The notes: generated by a model not told the origin, from the sequence alone. 64,000 nucleotides of DNA from Methanocella_A sp049676595 (GCF_049676595.1 NZ_CP187259.1:2852001-2916000); one strand, 5' to 3'; shown: positions 23,168 to 32,572, counted from the stretch's first letter. Translations and numbers: made by a program.

Positions 23168-24745
23168 ATGAGCTTGCTTGTAGAGGTTAAAAATCTCACA
23201 GTACGGTATAACGGTAAAAACGTGCTGGACAGCGTAAACCTCGAGATCGCCGAAGGCGAGACGATCGGCGTCATAGGCAGAAGCGGCTCGGGCAAGACAG
23301 TCCTCCTGAACGTGCTCCGGGGCCTGGATGACGAGATACCGGCCACCGGCCAGGTGATCTACCACGTGGCCCGCTGCGACCGCTGCGGCAGGATCGAACC
23401 ACCGTCTGCCGGCGGCAAAACGTGCCCGAAGTGCGGCGGCCTGCTGAAGTCGTTCTCCTACGACATGCTCGACAGAACAGATGATAAGATCATCAGGGAC
23501 ATTTCCACCCGTACGGCGATCATGATCCAGAGGACCTTTGGCATCTACGGCGATGACAGCGTCATAGAAAATGTCCTCAAAGCCCTGGGCAGCATCGAGT
23601 ACGGCGGCGATCGGGTGGCCAGAGCGGCTGATCTCATCGACAGCGTCCGGCTTTCCCACCGGATGATGCACATCGCCCGGGACCTATCGGGAGGAGAAAA
23701 GCAGCGGGTAGTCCTCGCGAGGCAGCTGGCGAAGGAGCCGATGATGCTGCTGGCCGACGAGCCGACAGGTACGCTCGACCCTAAGACCGCGACGGTCGTC
23801 CACGACTGCATGAAGGCGATGTCGAAAGACCTCGGAATCACTATCCTGATCACCTCCCATTTCCCCGAGGTCATCGAAGAGCTGACGACCCGGGCCATTC
23901 TCATGGACGATGGCAGGATAGTCAAGGCCGGGCCCCCGGCACAGGTGATACACGAATTCCTCCAGAGCAGAGAAGCGGTGGAGAAGAAGCCGGTCGTCAC
24001 GGGAGAGCCGGTGCTCCGGATCAAGGACCTCTCGAAGAAGTACTTCTCGGTCGACCGCGGGGTCATCAATGCCGTAAACAGCGTTTCTTTTGACGTCAAA
24101 GAGGGTGAGATCTTCGGCATCGTCGGGACGAGCGGCGCGGGCAAGACGTCGCTCATGAGCATCATGACAGGCAACCTGGAGCCGACCTCCGGGACAGTAG
24201 AGATGCGGGTAGGAGAGGACTGGGTGAACATGTGCGAGCCCGGCTACTACGCCAGGGGCAGGGCCAAGCCTTACATCGGCCTCCTGTACCAGGAATACGA
24301 CCTGTATCCGCACCGCACGGTCATCGAAAACCTCACCGACTGCATTGGCCTCGATTTCCCGGCTGAGCTCGCGGAGAAAAAGGCCGTCCACACGCTGCTG
24401 CTTTCCGGCTTCACCGAAGAGAGGAGCAAGGAAATCATGGATAAGTACCCGGGAGAGCTGTCGGAAGGGGAAAGGCACCGGGTGTCGTTCGCCAGGGCGC
24501 TCATCAAGGAGCCGCACGTAATCGTGCTCGACGAGCCCACCGGGACGATGGACCCCCTCACCAAGCAGTCTGTGATGGGCTCGATGTTCGCTGCCAGAGA
24601 GGAGGCCGGAGAAACCTTCATCGTGGTATCCCACGACATGGAATTCGTGGAGAAGGTCTGCGACAGGGTCGCATATATGAAAGGCGGTAAGATGGTCGGG
24701 ATAGGCACCCCTGAGGAAATTCTCCCCGGAGTCAAAGGCAATTAA
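23168..24745 (+). CDS. atwA: Methyl-coenzyme M reductase activation component A2
   Basis: 525 residues. ATG at 23168 has GGTGA at 5 nt; the ATG at 23156 overlapping the mrp stop would add four residues. It is a fusion of two ABC ATPase modules. Module 1 has Walker A GRSGSGKT, signature LSGGEKQR and Walker B LLADEPT. Module 2 has GTSGAGKT, LSEGERHR and VLDEPT. A zinc ribbon (CDRCG...CPKCG) is inserted in module 1 after Walker A, a hallmark of component A2. The protein delivers ATP for reductive activation of Ni-F430 in methyl-coenzyme M reductase, which marks the organism as a methanogen or methanotrophic archaeon. No membrane partner is needed. Confidence 0.95.
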   Translation: MSLLVEVKNLTVRYNGKNVLDSVNLEIAEGETIGVIGRSGSGKTVLLNVLRGLDDEIPATGQVIYHVARCDRCGRIEPPSAGGKTCPKCGGLLKSFSYDMLDRTDDKIIRDISTRTAIMIQRTFGIYGDDSVIENVLKALGSIEYGGDRVARAADLIDSVRLSHRMMHIARDLSGGEKQRVVLARQLAKEPMMLLADEPTGTLDPKTATVVHDCMKAMSKDLGITILITSHFPEVIEELTTRAILMDDGRIVKAGPPAQVIHEFLQSREAVEKKPVVTGEPVLRIKDLSKKYFSVDRGVINAVNSVSFDVKEGEIFGIVGTSGAGKTSLMSIMTGNLEPTSGTVEMRVGEDWVNMCEPGYYARGRAKPYIGLLYQEYDLYPHRTVIENLTDCIGLDFPAELAEKKAVHTLLLSGFTEERSKEIMDKYPGELSEGERHRVSFARALIKEPHVIVLDEPTGTMDPLTKQSVMGSMFAAREEAGETFIVVSHDMEFVEKVCDRVAYMKGGKMVGIGTPEEILPGVKGN

Positions 24746-24748
24746 CAG

Positions 24749-24788
24749 CCGGGCCTCTATGCCACGACCGCCCGGTTATCACTTTTTT
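24749..24788 (+). terminator. Terminator after atwA
   Basis: CCGGGC (24749-24754) pairs with GCCCGG (24770-24775) around a 15-base loop and is followed by TTATCACTTTTTT. It lies 4 bases after the atwA stop codon. Confidence 0.6.
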
Positions 24789-24813
24789 ACACCGGTTGCC
24801 AGACATACGGCTA

Positions 24814-24824
24814 ATATTTATACA
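24814..24824 (+). promoter_or_regulatory. TATA box of the membrane sensor kinase gene
   Basis: TATTTATACA, about 60 bases before the GTG start at 24883. The predicted transcript starts near 24847 with a leader of about 36 nt that contains AAGGAGGGGG. Confidence 0.5.
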
Positions 24825-24882
24825 AACGGTGGTAAAGAATAGAGTTATTATTGTAAATAAACCAAGGAGGGGGTCGTAAACG

Positions 24883-26580
24883 GTGTTTAATATAAAAATC
24901 GATAAAAAAGCTAAAGACATGATTTTTATCGCCGCTCTGGTACTGGCCATCCTGATCACGATATCCATTAACCTGGTGATGGGCATCGAGACGGTGTACA
25001 CGCACCTGTTCTACATACCGATCATCCTGGCAGGCATATGGTACCATAAAAAAGCCGTTTACGTTGCGGTGTTTCTGGGACTAATCCACATCGTTGCCAA
25101 CTATTCCCTCCACTACGAACTGGCCTATTCACCGATAGTAAGAGCCGCCATCTTCGTCATCACCGCTTACACGATCGGGATGATTGCCGAAAAGAAGGAC
25201 GAGATACTTGACAGGCTGAAAGCTTCCGAAGGGTACCTGAAAATCCTGTACAACGTCCTCGAGCAAAGCCCTAACAGCGTAGTAATGACAGATGAGAAAG
25301 GCAGGATTACGTACATCAATTCGAAGTGCTCCCGGGTCGTGGGGCGCTCCCGGGCAGAGGTCGTCGGAGCGGATGCCAGTGCAGCGCTGTCAGACTACCC
25401 ATTATATGCAGGGAATAAACCGGATGCAGAACCCGGCCGGGAATACGAGAGCCAGGTTACGTACAGCGACGGTAGTATTCACTGGATAAACTCGGTAGTA
25501 TCCCCCATTCGTAACGACAGCGGTGTAATTACACATACGGTTCAGATCGACTCAGACATCACCGGGCGCAAGCTGGCAGAGATCGCCCTCAAGGACAGCG
25601 AAGAGAGATACCGCCGGCTGATAAGCATAGCCCAGGAATCGATCTTAACCATAGACTACGACGGAACGATCACGTTCGCCAATCCCTTCGCAGAAAAGAT
25701 GCTCGGATACAGCGCCGATGCCCTCGTGAAAAGGTCTATCTTTGACTTCGTGGACGGACAGAGCAAGGAAAAGTTTTCGGAGCTGCTGAAAAACAGCACG
25801 GCAGAGGCACGGGACGAACACATCGTCCTGAATCCAAAGAGCGGCGAGCAGATCTACGCCGGCGTGAAAATTTCACCCCTGTACGAAGGGACTGGAAATG
25901 GCAGCACCCTGCTCCTGCTGGCCGACATCACTGACCGGATAAAAAAGCAGGAGTCGCTCAACACCTCTCTGCAAGAAAAAGATGCGCTGCTCAAGGAAAT
26001 TCACCACCGGGTGAAAAATAACTTGCAGATCATCTCCAGCCTGGTCAACCTCCAGTCGAGCGAGATCAGCGACTCGAAAGCGGTCAGCGCGCTGAACGAA
26101 ACCCAGGCCCGGATCAAGACGATGGCGCTGATTCACGAAAAGATGTACAGGTCTATGGACCTGTCGAACATCGACCTGGCCGAGTACATCGCCAACCTGA
26201 CCAGGGCTCTGTTCAGCATTTATAATACCGCTCAATCCCGCATCCGGCTGAACCTGGACATGGAAAAGGGGGTCAAGATCGACATCGATACAGCGGTGCC
26301 CTGCGGGCTGATCATCAACGAGCTGGTGAGCAATTGCCTGAAGCACGCGTTCCCGGACGGAAGGGAGGGAGAAATTATAGTAGAGATGTCGAAGACTGAA
26401 AAGATAGTATCGCTGACTGTGCGGGATAACGGCGTGGGAATACCCCCGGGGCTCGACGTCCGGAATACGGAAACGCTGGGCATGCAGCTGGTATATACTC
26501 TGGCAGCCCAGCTGGAAGGCACTGTCACCCTGAAAAGCGAAAACGGCACGACATTTATTATTGAATACCTGGTAAAGTGA
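24883..26580 (+). CDS. Membrane-bound PAS sensor histidine kinase (HisKA_2 type)
   Basis: 565 residues with a GTG start after AAGGAGGGGG. Four hydrophobic segments in residues 12-105 form a membrane domain of MASE type in outline. Two PAS domains follow (about 120-235 and 240-355), then HisKA_2 with HHRVKNNLQI at about residue 374 and a HATPase domain with GLIINELVSNCLKHAFPDG and DNGVGIPPGL. The catalytic half closely resembles that of the soluble kinase at 14552, so the two are paralogues with different sensors. The downstream methyltransferase begins 6 bases after the stop, suggesting co-transcription. No receiver-domain partner is nearby. Confidence 0.92.
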   Translation: MFNIKIDKKAKDMIFIAALVLAILITISINLVMGIETVYTHLFYIPIILAGIWYHKKAVYVAVFLGLIHIVANYSLHYELAYSPIVRAAIFVITAYTIGMIAEKKDEILDRLKASEGYLKILYNVLEQSPNSVVMTDEKGRITYINSKCSRVVGRSRAEVVGADASAALSDYPLYAGNKPDAEPGREYESQVTYSDGSIHWINSVVSPIRNDSGVITHTVQIDSDITGRKLAEIALKDSEERYRRLISIAQESILTIDYDGTITFANPFAEKMLGYSADALVKRSIFDFVDGQSKEKFSELLKNSTAEARDEHIVLNPKSGEQIYAGVKISPLYEGTGNGSTLLLLADITDRIKKQESLNTSLQEKDALLKEIHHRVKNNLQIISSLVNLQSSEISDSKAVSALNETQARIKTMALIHEKMYRSMDLSNIDLAEYIANLTRALFSIYNTAQSRIRLNLDMEKGVKIDIDTAVPCGLIINELVSNCLKHAFPDGREGEIIVEMSKTEKIVSLTVRDNGVGIPPGLDVRNTETLGMQLVYTLAAQLEGTVTLKSENGTTFIIEYLVK

Positions 26581-26586
26581 TCTTTG

Positions 26587-27219
26587 ATGAGCGCAGAAAA
26601 GAGAGACTTTAACAAAGCGGCGGCCAGATGGGACGAGGAGCCCAGAAGGGTAAAACTAGCGGGCGACGTTGCCAGAGCCATAACTGAGGAAATCAAGCTG
26701 ACCGCAGACATGGACATTTTAGACTTCGGCTGCGGTACCGGGCTGCTATCGCTGAACCTGCTGCCGGAGGTCCGCTCGGTCACTGCCGTGGACAGCGCGC
26801 AGGGTATGCTCTCGGTCCTGAAGTCGAAGATCGAAGCGCTGGAGCTCTCAAACGTCCGGACCATGCACCTCGATATCGACAAAGGCGACCGCCTTGAAGG
26901 CCGCTTCAACCTGGTCACCAGCAGCATGACACTTCACCACATCAAAGATATCAAGCCCCTACTCGGCCAGTTCTACAATATCCTGACGCCGGGGGGCTAC
27001 CTCGCCCTTGCTGACCTCGACCTCGATGGGGGCATGTTTCACGAGGACAGCACCGGCGTATTCCACAACGGCTTCGACAGGAAACAGCTGCGCCAGACAT
27101 TTATGGATGCAGGATTCGAAGACGTCCGGGACAGGACTGCCGCCAGCATGATGAAACCGGTTGTCGGCGGAGAGAAGAAAGAGTTTACTATCTTTCTTAT
27201 GACAGGCCGCAAGAAGTAG
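26587..27219 (+). CDS. Class I SAM-dependent methyltransferase
   Basis: 210 residues. The SAM-binding motif LDFGCGTGLLSLNLL lies near residue 44, followed by TAVDSAQGML and the acidic motif HLDIDKG; post-motif VTSSMTLHHIKD and a C-terminal helix then match the small-molecule methyltransferase fold. The enzyme would methylate an unidentified substrate. It follows the sensor kinase gene directly and faces the convergent ABC permease gene; a hairpin at 27226 closes the transcript. The start is ATG at 26587; TTG at 26584 would add one residue. Confidence 0.88.
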   Translation: MSAEKRDFNKAAARWDEEPRRVKLAGDVARAITEEIKLTADMDILDFGCGTGLLSLNLLPEVRSVTAVDSAQGMLSVLKSKIEALELSNVRTMHLDIDKGDRLEGRFNLVTSSMTLHHIKDIKPLLGQFYNILTPGGYLALADLDLDGGMFHEDSTGVFHNGFDRKQLRQTFMDAGFEDVRDRTAASMMKPVVGGEKKEFTIFLMTGRKK

Positions 27220-27225
27220 GAAAAC

Positions 27226-27244
27226 TGCCGGGCAAGCCCCGGCA
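27226..27244. terminator. Terminator between convergent methyltransferase and ABC permease genes
   Basis: TGCCGGG-caagc-CCCGGCA, seven perfect pairs with a five-base loop, 6 bases after the methyltransferase stop. T-rich sequence ending TTTTTAAA follows downstream on the plus strand. Confidence 0.55.
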
Positions 27245-27276
27245 ATAATGCTGGCAACACAATTCCATTTTTAAAC

Positions 27277-28908
27277 TTAGATCTGCCTGTATCTGCCGAT
27301 TACTGCAAGGGCCACGAATACCAGTGCCAGTCCGATCCACGTGACTGGTATGACGGTAACACCACTGACTGCGGTAATGCCCGCATAGTCAAGCGCCGGG
27401 TAATGGTTTACCGGGCCTACGTACCACAAGGTCAGGTACAGAGCTTCGAACAGCTTGCTCGTCCCGCTCCAGATGCCCATGGCCAGCGCCATCGAGGGGA
27501 TCAGTATAGCCCCGGCTGTAACGGCCAGCACGCCTCCGAAGTCCGAAGCGGCTACCAGGCTGAAGAGGACGCCACTGCAGAGGGTGATTGTAACAGTGAA
27601 TCCGCAGAGCCATGCTGCCGAGAGCTGCACCAGCAGAGGTTTCGGAGACGAGAACACCAGCTGGCCGGTATTCCAGGTCTTTTCCCTGCAGCCCAGGGAA
27701 GACCAGATGAACAGCGGCCATACGATGGCTGCCAGTAACACCCAGCCCCGCGCAGTTTCGGCAGGAGATACCAGGCCTGCCAGGATAATAAGCCCTGCAC
27801 CGGCATACCACCACCATTTCTGGCCTCTCAGTAACAGCCGGAGCTCTGCCATAAGCACTCCGGGGTAGCTGAAGCGCCTCGTTCCCGCCGCCAGGGAGGA
27901 GAGCCTGACGTCCGTCGGAGTACTCAGCCTCCCGGTGCTCCCGGCTGCCGGTTGTGCCTCGCTGTTCTTAGCCCCGTTTTTCCGGGCCGCTGCCGCAGAG
28001 TCGAACCGGTCGAAGAAGACCGAGCCCGCGAGTGCCAGGCCGACGGCAAGGATCACCCAGAAGGCACGGCCGGCCAGCATTACAGGAGTCCAGGCGATGC
28101 CGTTCCATACGAAGGTAGCCGCAGGCTTGCTCAGGGAAACGAAGCCCAGTGCCCAGGTCCACTCGCCCTGCAGCGGGTAAAGAGTCTTGACTGTCGCCAG
28201 TATGTCAGGGATAACGAGGCCAGCCCCGAAAGCGTCGAACAGGAACGACAGACCGGTCCCCGGAGCAGCGGACATAGTCTGTTCCAGCATGACAGTCATG
28301 AATATCAGGTACAGGAAAAAGTACACGACGTTACCGATGCTGCCCCGGAGCACCGCTACTGACTCGAAAAATACGGCCACAGCGGCAACTACAGCCATAA
28401 AGGGCAGGACGATGAGGAGGAAGGGCGCTGCCAGCGCCCATAAGTCGACAGGAGAGCCGTCGCCCCGGAATAGCTGCATGGCCAGTGCTCCCAGTATTAT
28501 TACTACGACTATTGTGCTAAGGATAGCGAAATTACTGACCGCCTTGGACAAAAGGTAGAGGGGTTTACTCAGCGGGGTAGTAGCGATGATCTGGCCCACT
28601 CCGGTCATCCTGTCCCGGGTGATCGCGTTCTTGACCAGGTAGAAGCCCGCCAGTCCGAGGAACATGACAGTAGGCAGAGCCACCATAGCACCCACCCAGG
28701 CAGAGTTGTAGACGCCCCGGTAAAAGGTCACATCCCCCGTCAGGCTGGTGGAGATCATCTTAAGCGTGATATAACCGGCGCTGGCGTCAGGGACGAAGGC
28801 GTAAGCTGCGAAAAGGGTGACCAGCAGGACGAACATGAAGCCGTAGCCGCGAACTCTCTCGAGATAGTCAGCTTTTACCGAGCAGTAAAGCGCCTGCAGC
28901 ATGCTCAT
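27277..28908 (-). CDS. ABC-2 type transporter permease
   Basis: 543 residues with about 12 hydrophobic segments in two sets, split by a polar loop near residues 300-340 that is rich in Ala, Gly and charged residues. The layout suits an ABC-2 exporter permease with a duplicated membrane domain. Its ATG overlaps the stop of the ATPase gene in the arrangement ATGA, so the two are coupled. The transported substrate is unknown. The first membrane helix begins near residue 20, after a short basic stretch, so no signal peptide is cleaved. Confidence 0.85.
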   Translation of the reverse strand: MSMLQALYCSVKADYLERVRGYGFMFVLLVTLFAAYAFVPDASAGYITLKMISTSLTGDVTFYRGVYNSAWVGAMVALPTVMFLGLAGFYLVKNAITRDRMTGVGQIIATTPLSKPLYLLSKAVSNFAILSTIVVVIILGALAMQLFRGDGSPVDLWALAAPFLLIVLPFMAVVAAVAVFFESVAVLRGSIGNVVYFFLYLIFMTVMLEQTMSAAPGTGLSFLFDAFGAGLVIPDILATVKTLYPLQGEWTWALGFVSLSKPAATFVWNGIAWTPVMLAGRAFWVILAVGLALAGSVFFDRFDSAAAARKNGAKNSEAQPAAGSTGRLSTPTDVRLSSLAAGTRRFSYPGVLMAELRLLLRGQKWWWYAGAGLIILAGLVSPAETARGWVLLAAIVWPLFIWSSLGCREKTWNTGQLVFSSPKPLLVQLSAAWLCGFTVTITLCSGVLFSLVAASDFGGVLAVTAGAILIPSMALAMGIWSGTSKLFEALYLTLWYVGPVNHYPALDYAGITAVSGVTVIPVTWIGLALVFVALAVIGRYRQI

Positions 28909-29783
28909 ATGCTAGTGCCCCGGTGACCGTTGATCAGGTACATGTAGGCATCTTCCAGCACGGGTAAAACACTCTCGGCGTTGCCCGGCGGAGCCTCTGT
29001 GACAGCCCTGACGCGTATGCCATCGCTACGCCGGGCAGTACCGGTTAAGAGATACGCCTGCTTGACTTCTGCCAACTCGGCGCCTGTCACCACCCACTCC
29101 CAGACCTTGTTTTCCACGGACTTCAACAGGTTTTCCGGCGATACGTGGGTCAACATTTCGCCTTTGTTAATCAAAGCGATCTCCGTAGCGATCGCTTCCA
29201 CGTCCGATACGATATGGGTAGACAGAATGACGATCCGGTCTCCCGAGAGATCGGAGAGTAAGTTCCTGAACCGGACCCGCTCTTCGGGATCGAGGCCGAC
29301 CGTGGGCTCGTCCACGATCAGCAGCTCGGGGTCGTTCAGCAGTGCCTGGGCAATCCCGATGCGCTGCTTCATACCACCCGAGTAGCCCCCGAGAGGGCGC
29401 TTCCGGACGTCGGAGAGGTTGACTACCTCGAGAAGCTCGTCGATGCGCTTTTTCGCCGGGCCCCTTTCGAGCCCTTTGATGGCTGCCATATACTCGAGAA
29501 ACTCGACGGCGTTGAGGTTGGGGTAGACCCCGAAATCCTGGGGAAGGTACCCGAGCACGGACCGCAGGCTGTCAGGAGAACGGACAATATCAGTGCCCTT
29601 CCAGGTAATCGTTCCGGCGGTAGGCTTCGTGATCGTCGCCAGAATTCGCATCAGCGTAGACTTCCCCGCCCCGTTCGGGCCTAACAAGCCCAGTACACCA
29701 GGGCGAAGCTCGAGACTGAAATCCCTTAAGCCCCAAACCTTGCCACTATACCGTTTACTGATATTGTCGATCAAAAGTTCCAT
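28905..29783 (-). CDS. ABC transporter ATP-binding protein
   Basis: About 292 residues, starting at MELLIDNISKRYSG. Walker A is GPNGAGKST, the Q-loop is LPQDFGVYPNLNAVEF, the signature is GYSGGMKQR and Walker B is LLIVDEPTVGLDP, with H-loop STHI. The C-terminal 80 residues form a regulatory extension often seen in ABC-2 exporters of the CcmA type. With the permease at 27277 it makes an exporter for an unknown substrate, probably working as a dimer of half-sites. ATG at 29825 would add 14 residues without a visible ribosome site. Confidence 0.92.
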   Translation of the reverse strand: MELLIDNISKRYSGKVWGLRDFSLELRPGVLGLLGPNGAGKSTLMRILATITKPTAGTITWKGTDIVRSPDSLRSVLGYLPQDFGVYPNLNAVEFLEYMAAIKGLERGPAKKRIDELLEVVNLSDVRKRPLGGYSGGMKQRIGIAQALLNDPELLIVDEPTVGLDPEERVRFRNLLSDLSGDRIVILSTHIVSDVEAIATEIALINKGEMLTHVSPENLLKSVENKVWEWVVTGAELAEVKQAYLLTGTARRSDGIRVRAVTEAPPGNAESVLPVLEDAYMYLINGHRGTSI

Positions 29784-29871
29784 CAAGGACCCGCCAGTAA
29801 CCTGGATATCAGTGAAGCTAGGCAATACAAAATACTTTCCATACTGCGGCCGGTCGACAAAATAGCGGGTG

Positions 29872-31041
29872 TTAATACCTGGCCTTCTTCGCGGGAAGGA
29901 ACAGCTCTCTGAACATATCGTTGAAGTAGTCGTCTGTCATGCCGGCGATGAAATCTCTGACGATCTCGGGTCCGGAGAGGCCGTCCAGGTATTTGGTCAG
30001 CCGCCGGGAATCGAGGGCTTTGGCATAGCTCACGTAAATTCTGGACTCGCTGCCATTCTTTCTGACGTCGTCCAGGAGAGCATCGAACATCATGTCGAAC
30101 ATATTCTGGATCTTGGCCGACTGGCTTTTGATCTCGCTGTTCGTGTAGATGTGCCGGTAGTTGAAGTCCTTGAGCGCCTTCATCCCCCGGGCCATCTCGT
30201 CGCTGAGCGCTATGTAGTCCTTGTTATAGCTGTTCTCGATGACGTCGACCACGAGGTTGTTCACGATATCCCGGTTGGTGCTGCCAAGGACTTCCCCGCA
30301 GTCCGCCGGCACTTCTTCCCGGGTGATCAGCCCCAGCGTGATAGCGTCTTCAATATCCCGCCCGACATAGCTGATCGTATCAGCTACCCGGACCACGCAG
30401 CCTTCCATTGTCATCGGCATAATGCCCGAGTAGCCTTCGTGCTGACTCATGCTCCGCGCCATTTCCTCGTCAAGCACCTCCCAGCTTTTATCCGGGCTCG
30501 GCCGGACGACAAAGTCGTGCGCCTCTCCGTTGTGGGCCAGGATCCCGTCCAGGGCCTGGAGGGTCAGGTTGAGGTTCTCTATCCGGTCAAGCGCCCACAC
30601 ACTCTGCGCGTTGTGGTGGAAGCCGCCGATGCCGTGCTTTACGCAGCACTTCGACAGGTAAGTCTCGCCATCGTGGCCGTACGGGGCATGGCCGATATCA
30701 TGGCCGAGCGCAATAGCCTCGATCAAGTCCTCGTTCAGCTGTAACGACCGGCCGATGAGCCTGGCGATTTTCGAGACCAGCTGGACATGCAGCACCCGGT
30801 GGGTGATATGATCATTTTTTACCAGGTAGAACACCTGGGTCTTGTCGATGTACCGGGCGTAGGCCCTGGAGTGGACAATACGGTCGCCGTCGTGGAAAAA
30901 GGGCTGGCGGATATCGTCGTGGTCCGGGCGACGTCTGACGGCATCGCAGTTTTTACAGGCGTACAGGGACAGGGACCTATCGTAGGCCTGACTCTGACCC
31001 TTAATAGCCGCACTGATTCCCGTTGAGACGTTCCTGCGCAT
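29872..31041 (-). CDS. dGTPase-like HD-domain phosphohydrolase
   Basis: 389 residues. The HD motif is split as in dNTP triphosphohydrolases: HSRAYARYIDKTQVF with H..R, then ALGHDIGHAPYGHDGE, then HHNAQSV, and ADTISYVGRDIEDA for the last metal-binding Asp. The N-terminal CKNCDAVRRRPDHDD has a Cys pair typical of the archaeal and bacterial dGTPase-like subset. The expected reaction removes triphosphate from deoxynucleotides, but the substrate is not fixed by sequence. GGAG precedes the ATG. No close partner gene is seen; the upstream gene is a separate regulator. Confidence 0.9.
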   Translation of the reverse strand: MRRNVSTGISAAIKGQSQAYDRSLSLYACKNCDAVRRRPDHDDIRQPFFHDGDRIVHSRAYARYIDKTQVFYLVKNDHITHRVLHVQLVSKIARLIGRSLQLNEDLIEAIALGHDIGHAPYGHDGETYLSKCCVKHGIGGFHHNAQSVWALDRIENLNLTLQALDGILAHNGEAHDFVVRPSPDKSWEVLDEEMARSMSQHEGYSGIMPMTMEGCVVRVADTISYVGRDIEDAITLGLITREEVPADCGEVLGSTNRDIVNNLVVDVIENSYNKDYIALSDEMARGMKALKDFNYRHIYTNSEIKSQSAKIQNMFDMMFDALLDDVRKNGSESRIYVSYAKALDSRRLTKYLDGLSGPEIVRDFIAGMTDDYFNDMFRELFLPAKKARY

Positions 31042-31130
31042 ATGACTTCTCCGCTGGCTAAAGCCATTATGCGCAGGGTAGTATTAAAGTATGCGTTTTG
31101 GGCCGGGGCTGAATAAAAACGGTAGCCGTC

Positions 31131-31994
31131 TCAGGCCACCGGTATCTGGATCTCGGTCATCAGTTTACTTTCCGGCACTTCCTGCGGGTTGTTCAGGTAC
31201 ATCTCCCGGCACAGGCCGTTTACCGTCAGCCCGTGGCTGCCGATGTAGTCGATAGCCTTCGTGTATGCACCCCCAATCTCAGGGTACGGGCCGGTGTAGA
31301 CAATAGTCACCATCCTGCCACCCGGCAACGCTTTGACGTCGAAGTCAGGCTCGACCGAGATGCGGCCGACGATAGGGACGGCGATCTCCCACTCAAGGTG
31401 GGCTATGCCCCATTCTTCAGGGGTTTTCGTCAGAGTCTCTCCGTTAAATAACAGCGTGATCGGGCCGCAGATGTTCACGTTGCCCCGCTGGTTGGCCGGG
31501 CCGAAGATCTGCTGCATCACCGCGCCGATCAGGCCGGGGATGACTTCCTGCGGAGCGCCGGCACCGCGTTTGCTGATCACGCGCACTTCGGGGATGTCCT
31601 TAATTACTGGTTCTGTAGTGGTCATGTATAACACCTCGATGGCTCTCTTCCCCTGCAGGATCTCCTCGACCTTCTTCAGCTTCTGGATCTCGATCTGCGT
31701 CTGAGCGAGCCTCTGCTTGAATAGCTGTTCTATACGGCCCTCGTGTTCCGCAGGGTCGTCCAGACAGTTCAACAGCTCGTCGATCTCCGCGCAGCTGAAG
31801 CCCATCCAGCTCAGCGTCCTGATCTTCAGGCCGACCTCGATCTGGCCCGAAGTGTAGAAACGGTAGTTGTTGAACAGGTCGCGCTTCGGGCTCAGCAGGC
31901 CTTTCTCGTCGTACAGCCGCAGAGCTCTCGGAGAGAGGCTCGTAATCTGCGAAAACTTGCCGATCGATATCTGGAGGTCGTCGTCAGGGGACAT
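31131..31994 (-). CDS. MerR-family regulator with GyrI-like effector-binding domain
   Basis: 287 residues. MerR winged helix at residues 5-75 (KFSQITSLSPRALRLYDEKG), linker coiled coil about 80-115, then a GyrI/BmrR-type effector domain about 125-287 with EVRVISKRGAGAPQEV near the start and TIVYTGPYPEIGGAYTKAID. Such regulators sense lipophilic or cationic drugs and activate efflux genes. No efflux gene is adjacent. A palindrome at 32043-32056 stands before the gene and is a likely autoregulatory site. Confidence 0.9.
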   Translation of the reverse strand: MSPDDDLQISIGKFSQITSLSPRALRLYDEKGLLSPKRDLFNNYRFYTSGQIEVGLKIRTLSWMGFSCAEIDELLNCLDDPAEHEGRIEQLFKQRLAQTQIEIQKLKKVEEILQGKRAIEVLYMTTTEPVIKDIPEVRVISKRGAGAPQEVIPGLIGAVMQQIFGPANQRGNVNICGPITLLFNGETLTKTPEEWGIAHLEWEIAVPIVGRISVEPDFDVKALPGGRMVTIVYTGPYPEIGGAYTKAIDYIGSHGLTVNGLCREMYLNNPQEVPESKLMTEIQIPVA

Positions 31995-32011
31995 TACACA
32001 TCACCAGCATA

Positions 32012-32056
32012 GTGGTCTCATGACCACATAACTGCATGGAGTTTGACGTACGTCAA
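32012..32056. promoter_or_regulatory. Two dyads upstream of the MerR-type gene
   Basis: GTGGTC-tcat-GACCAC (32012-32027) and the perfect 14-base palindrome TTGACGTACGTCAA (32043-32056) lie in the 60 bases upstream of the start codon at 31994. MerR proteins bind dyads inside their promoters, so the second is the better operator candidate. Confidence 0.45.
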
Positions 32057-32205
32057 CCTTTCGGGGGCGGCTGCGCCGCGAGAACAGGGCAACCACTAGT
32101 ATAAGTTAGCCCAAAAGATGTGAGACAGCAATCGGAACGCTGCGCTGTGCCTGTTACAGATTACCAGGATACTCGAAGGATATTGCTTATGAGCTCGTGA
32201 ACGTA

Positions 32206-32380
32206 CACGATCGCTGCGCTGTGCCAGATCACAGATTACGACAGATGCCACAGATTTCACAGATGCTAATCGATAATACAAATGAAAAGGGCTCACTCTA
32301 TTCCTTTAATCAAAAATCGTCATCTGTGCAATCTGTGGCATCTGTCGTAATCTGTGATCTGGCACAGCGCAGCGATCGTC
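32206..32380. repeat. Long palindromic repeat, family B copy 2 (9-bp CACAGATT units)
   Basis: Arms 32206-32265 and 32321-32380 are reverse complements with few mismatches around a 55-base loop. The inner arm is four 9-base units (CACAGATTA, CGACAGATG, CCACAGATT, TCACAGATG) and the outer arm is GCGCTGCGCTGTGCCAG-like. CAGCGCAGCG words extend it to about 32128-32470. Outside it, 32057-32570 holds only a GC hairpin and a terminator; open frames inside the repeat are rejected. Confidence 0.88.
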
Positions 32381-32555
32381 AGCTTTCACGGGCACAGAGA
32401 CAACTGCTTACGAGTACCCAGGAGATAGTGACTGGAACAGCGCAGCGTTCGTCAGCGTTCAGTAAAACAAGGAAAGGAAGCGCGCCCGCCCTTTGTTAGG
32501 CAGGCGCGAGGAATACCTTTTAACGTCGAGAAAGCTCAGGCCGAAGACCCTTTAA

Positions 32556-32572
32556 GAGCGCCTTCGGCGCTC
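32556..32572 (-). terminator. Terminator after ilvN
   Basis: GAGCGCC-gaa-GGCGCTC read on the minus strand, seven perfect pairs with a three-base loop, overlapping the ilvN stop codon. A second GC hairpin (about 32482-32510, GCGCGCC with GGCGCG) lies further downstream and may reinforce it. Confidence 0.55.
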
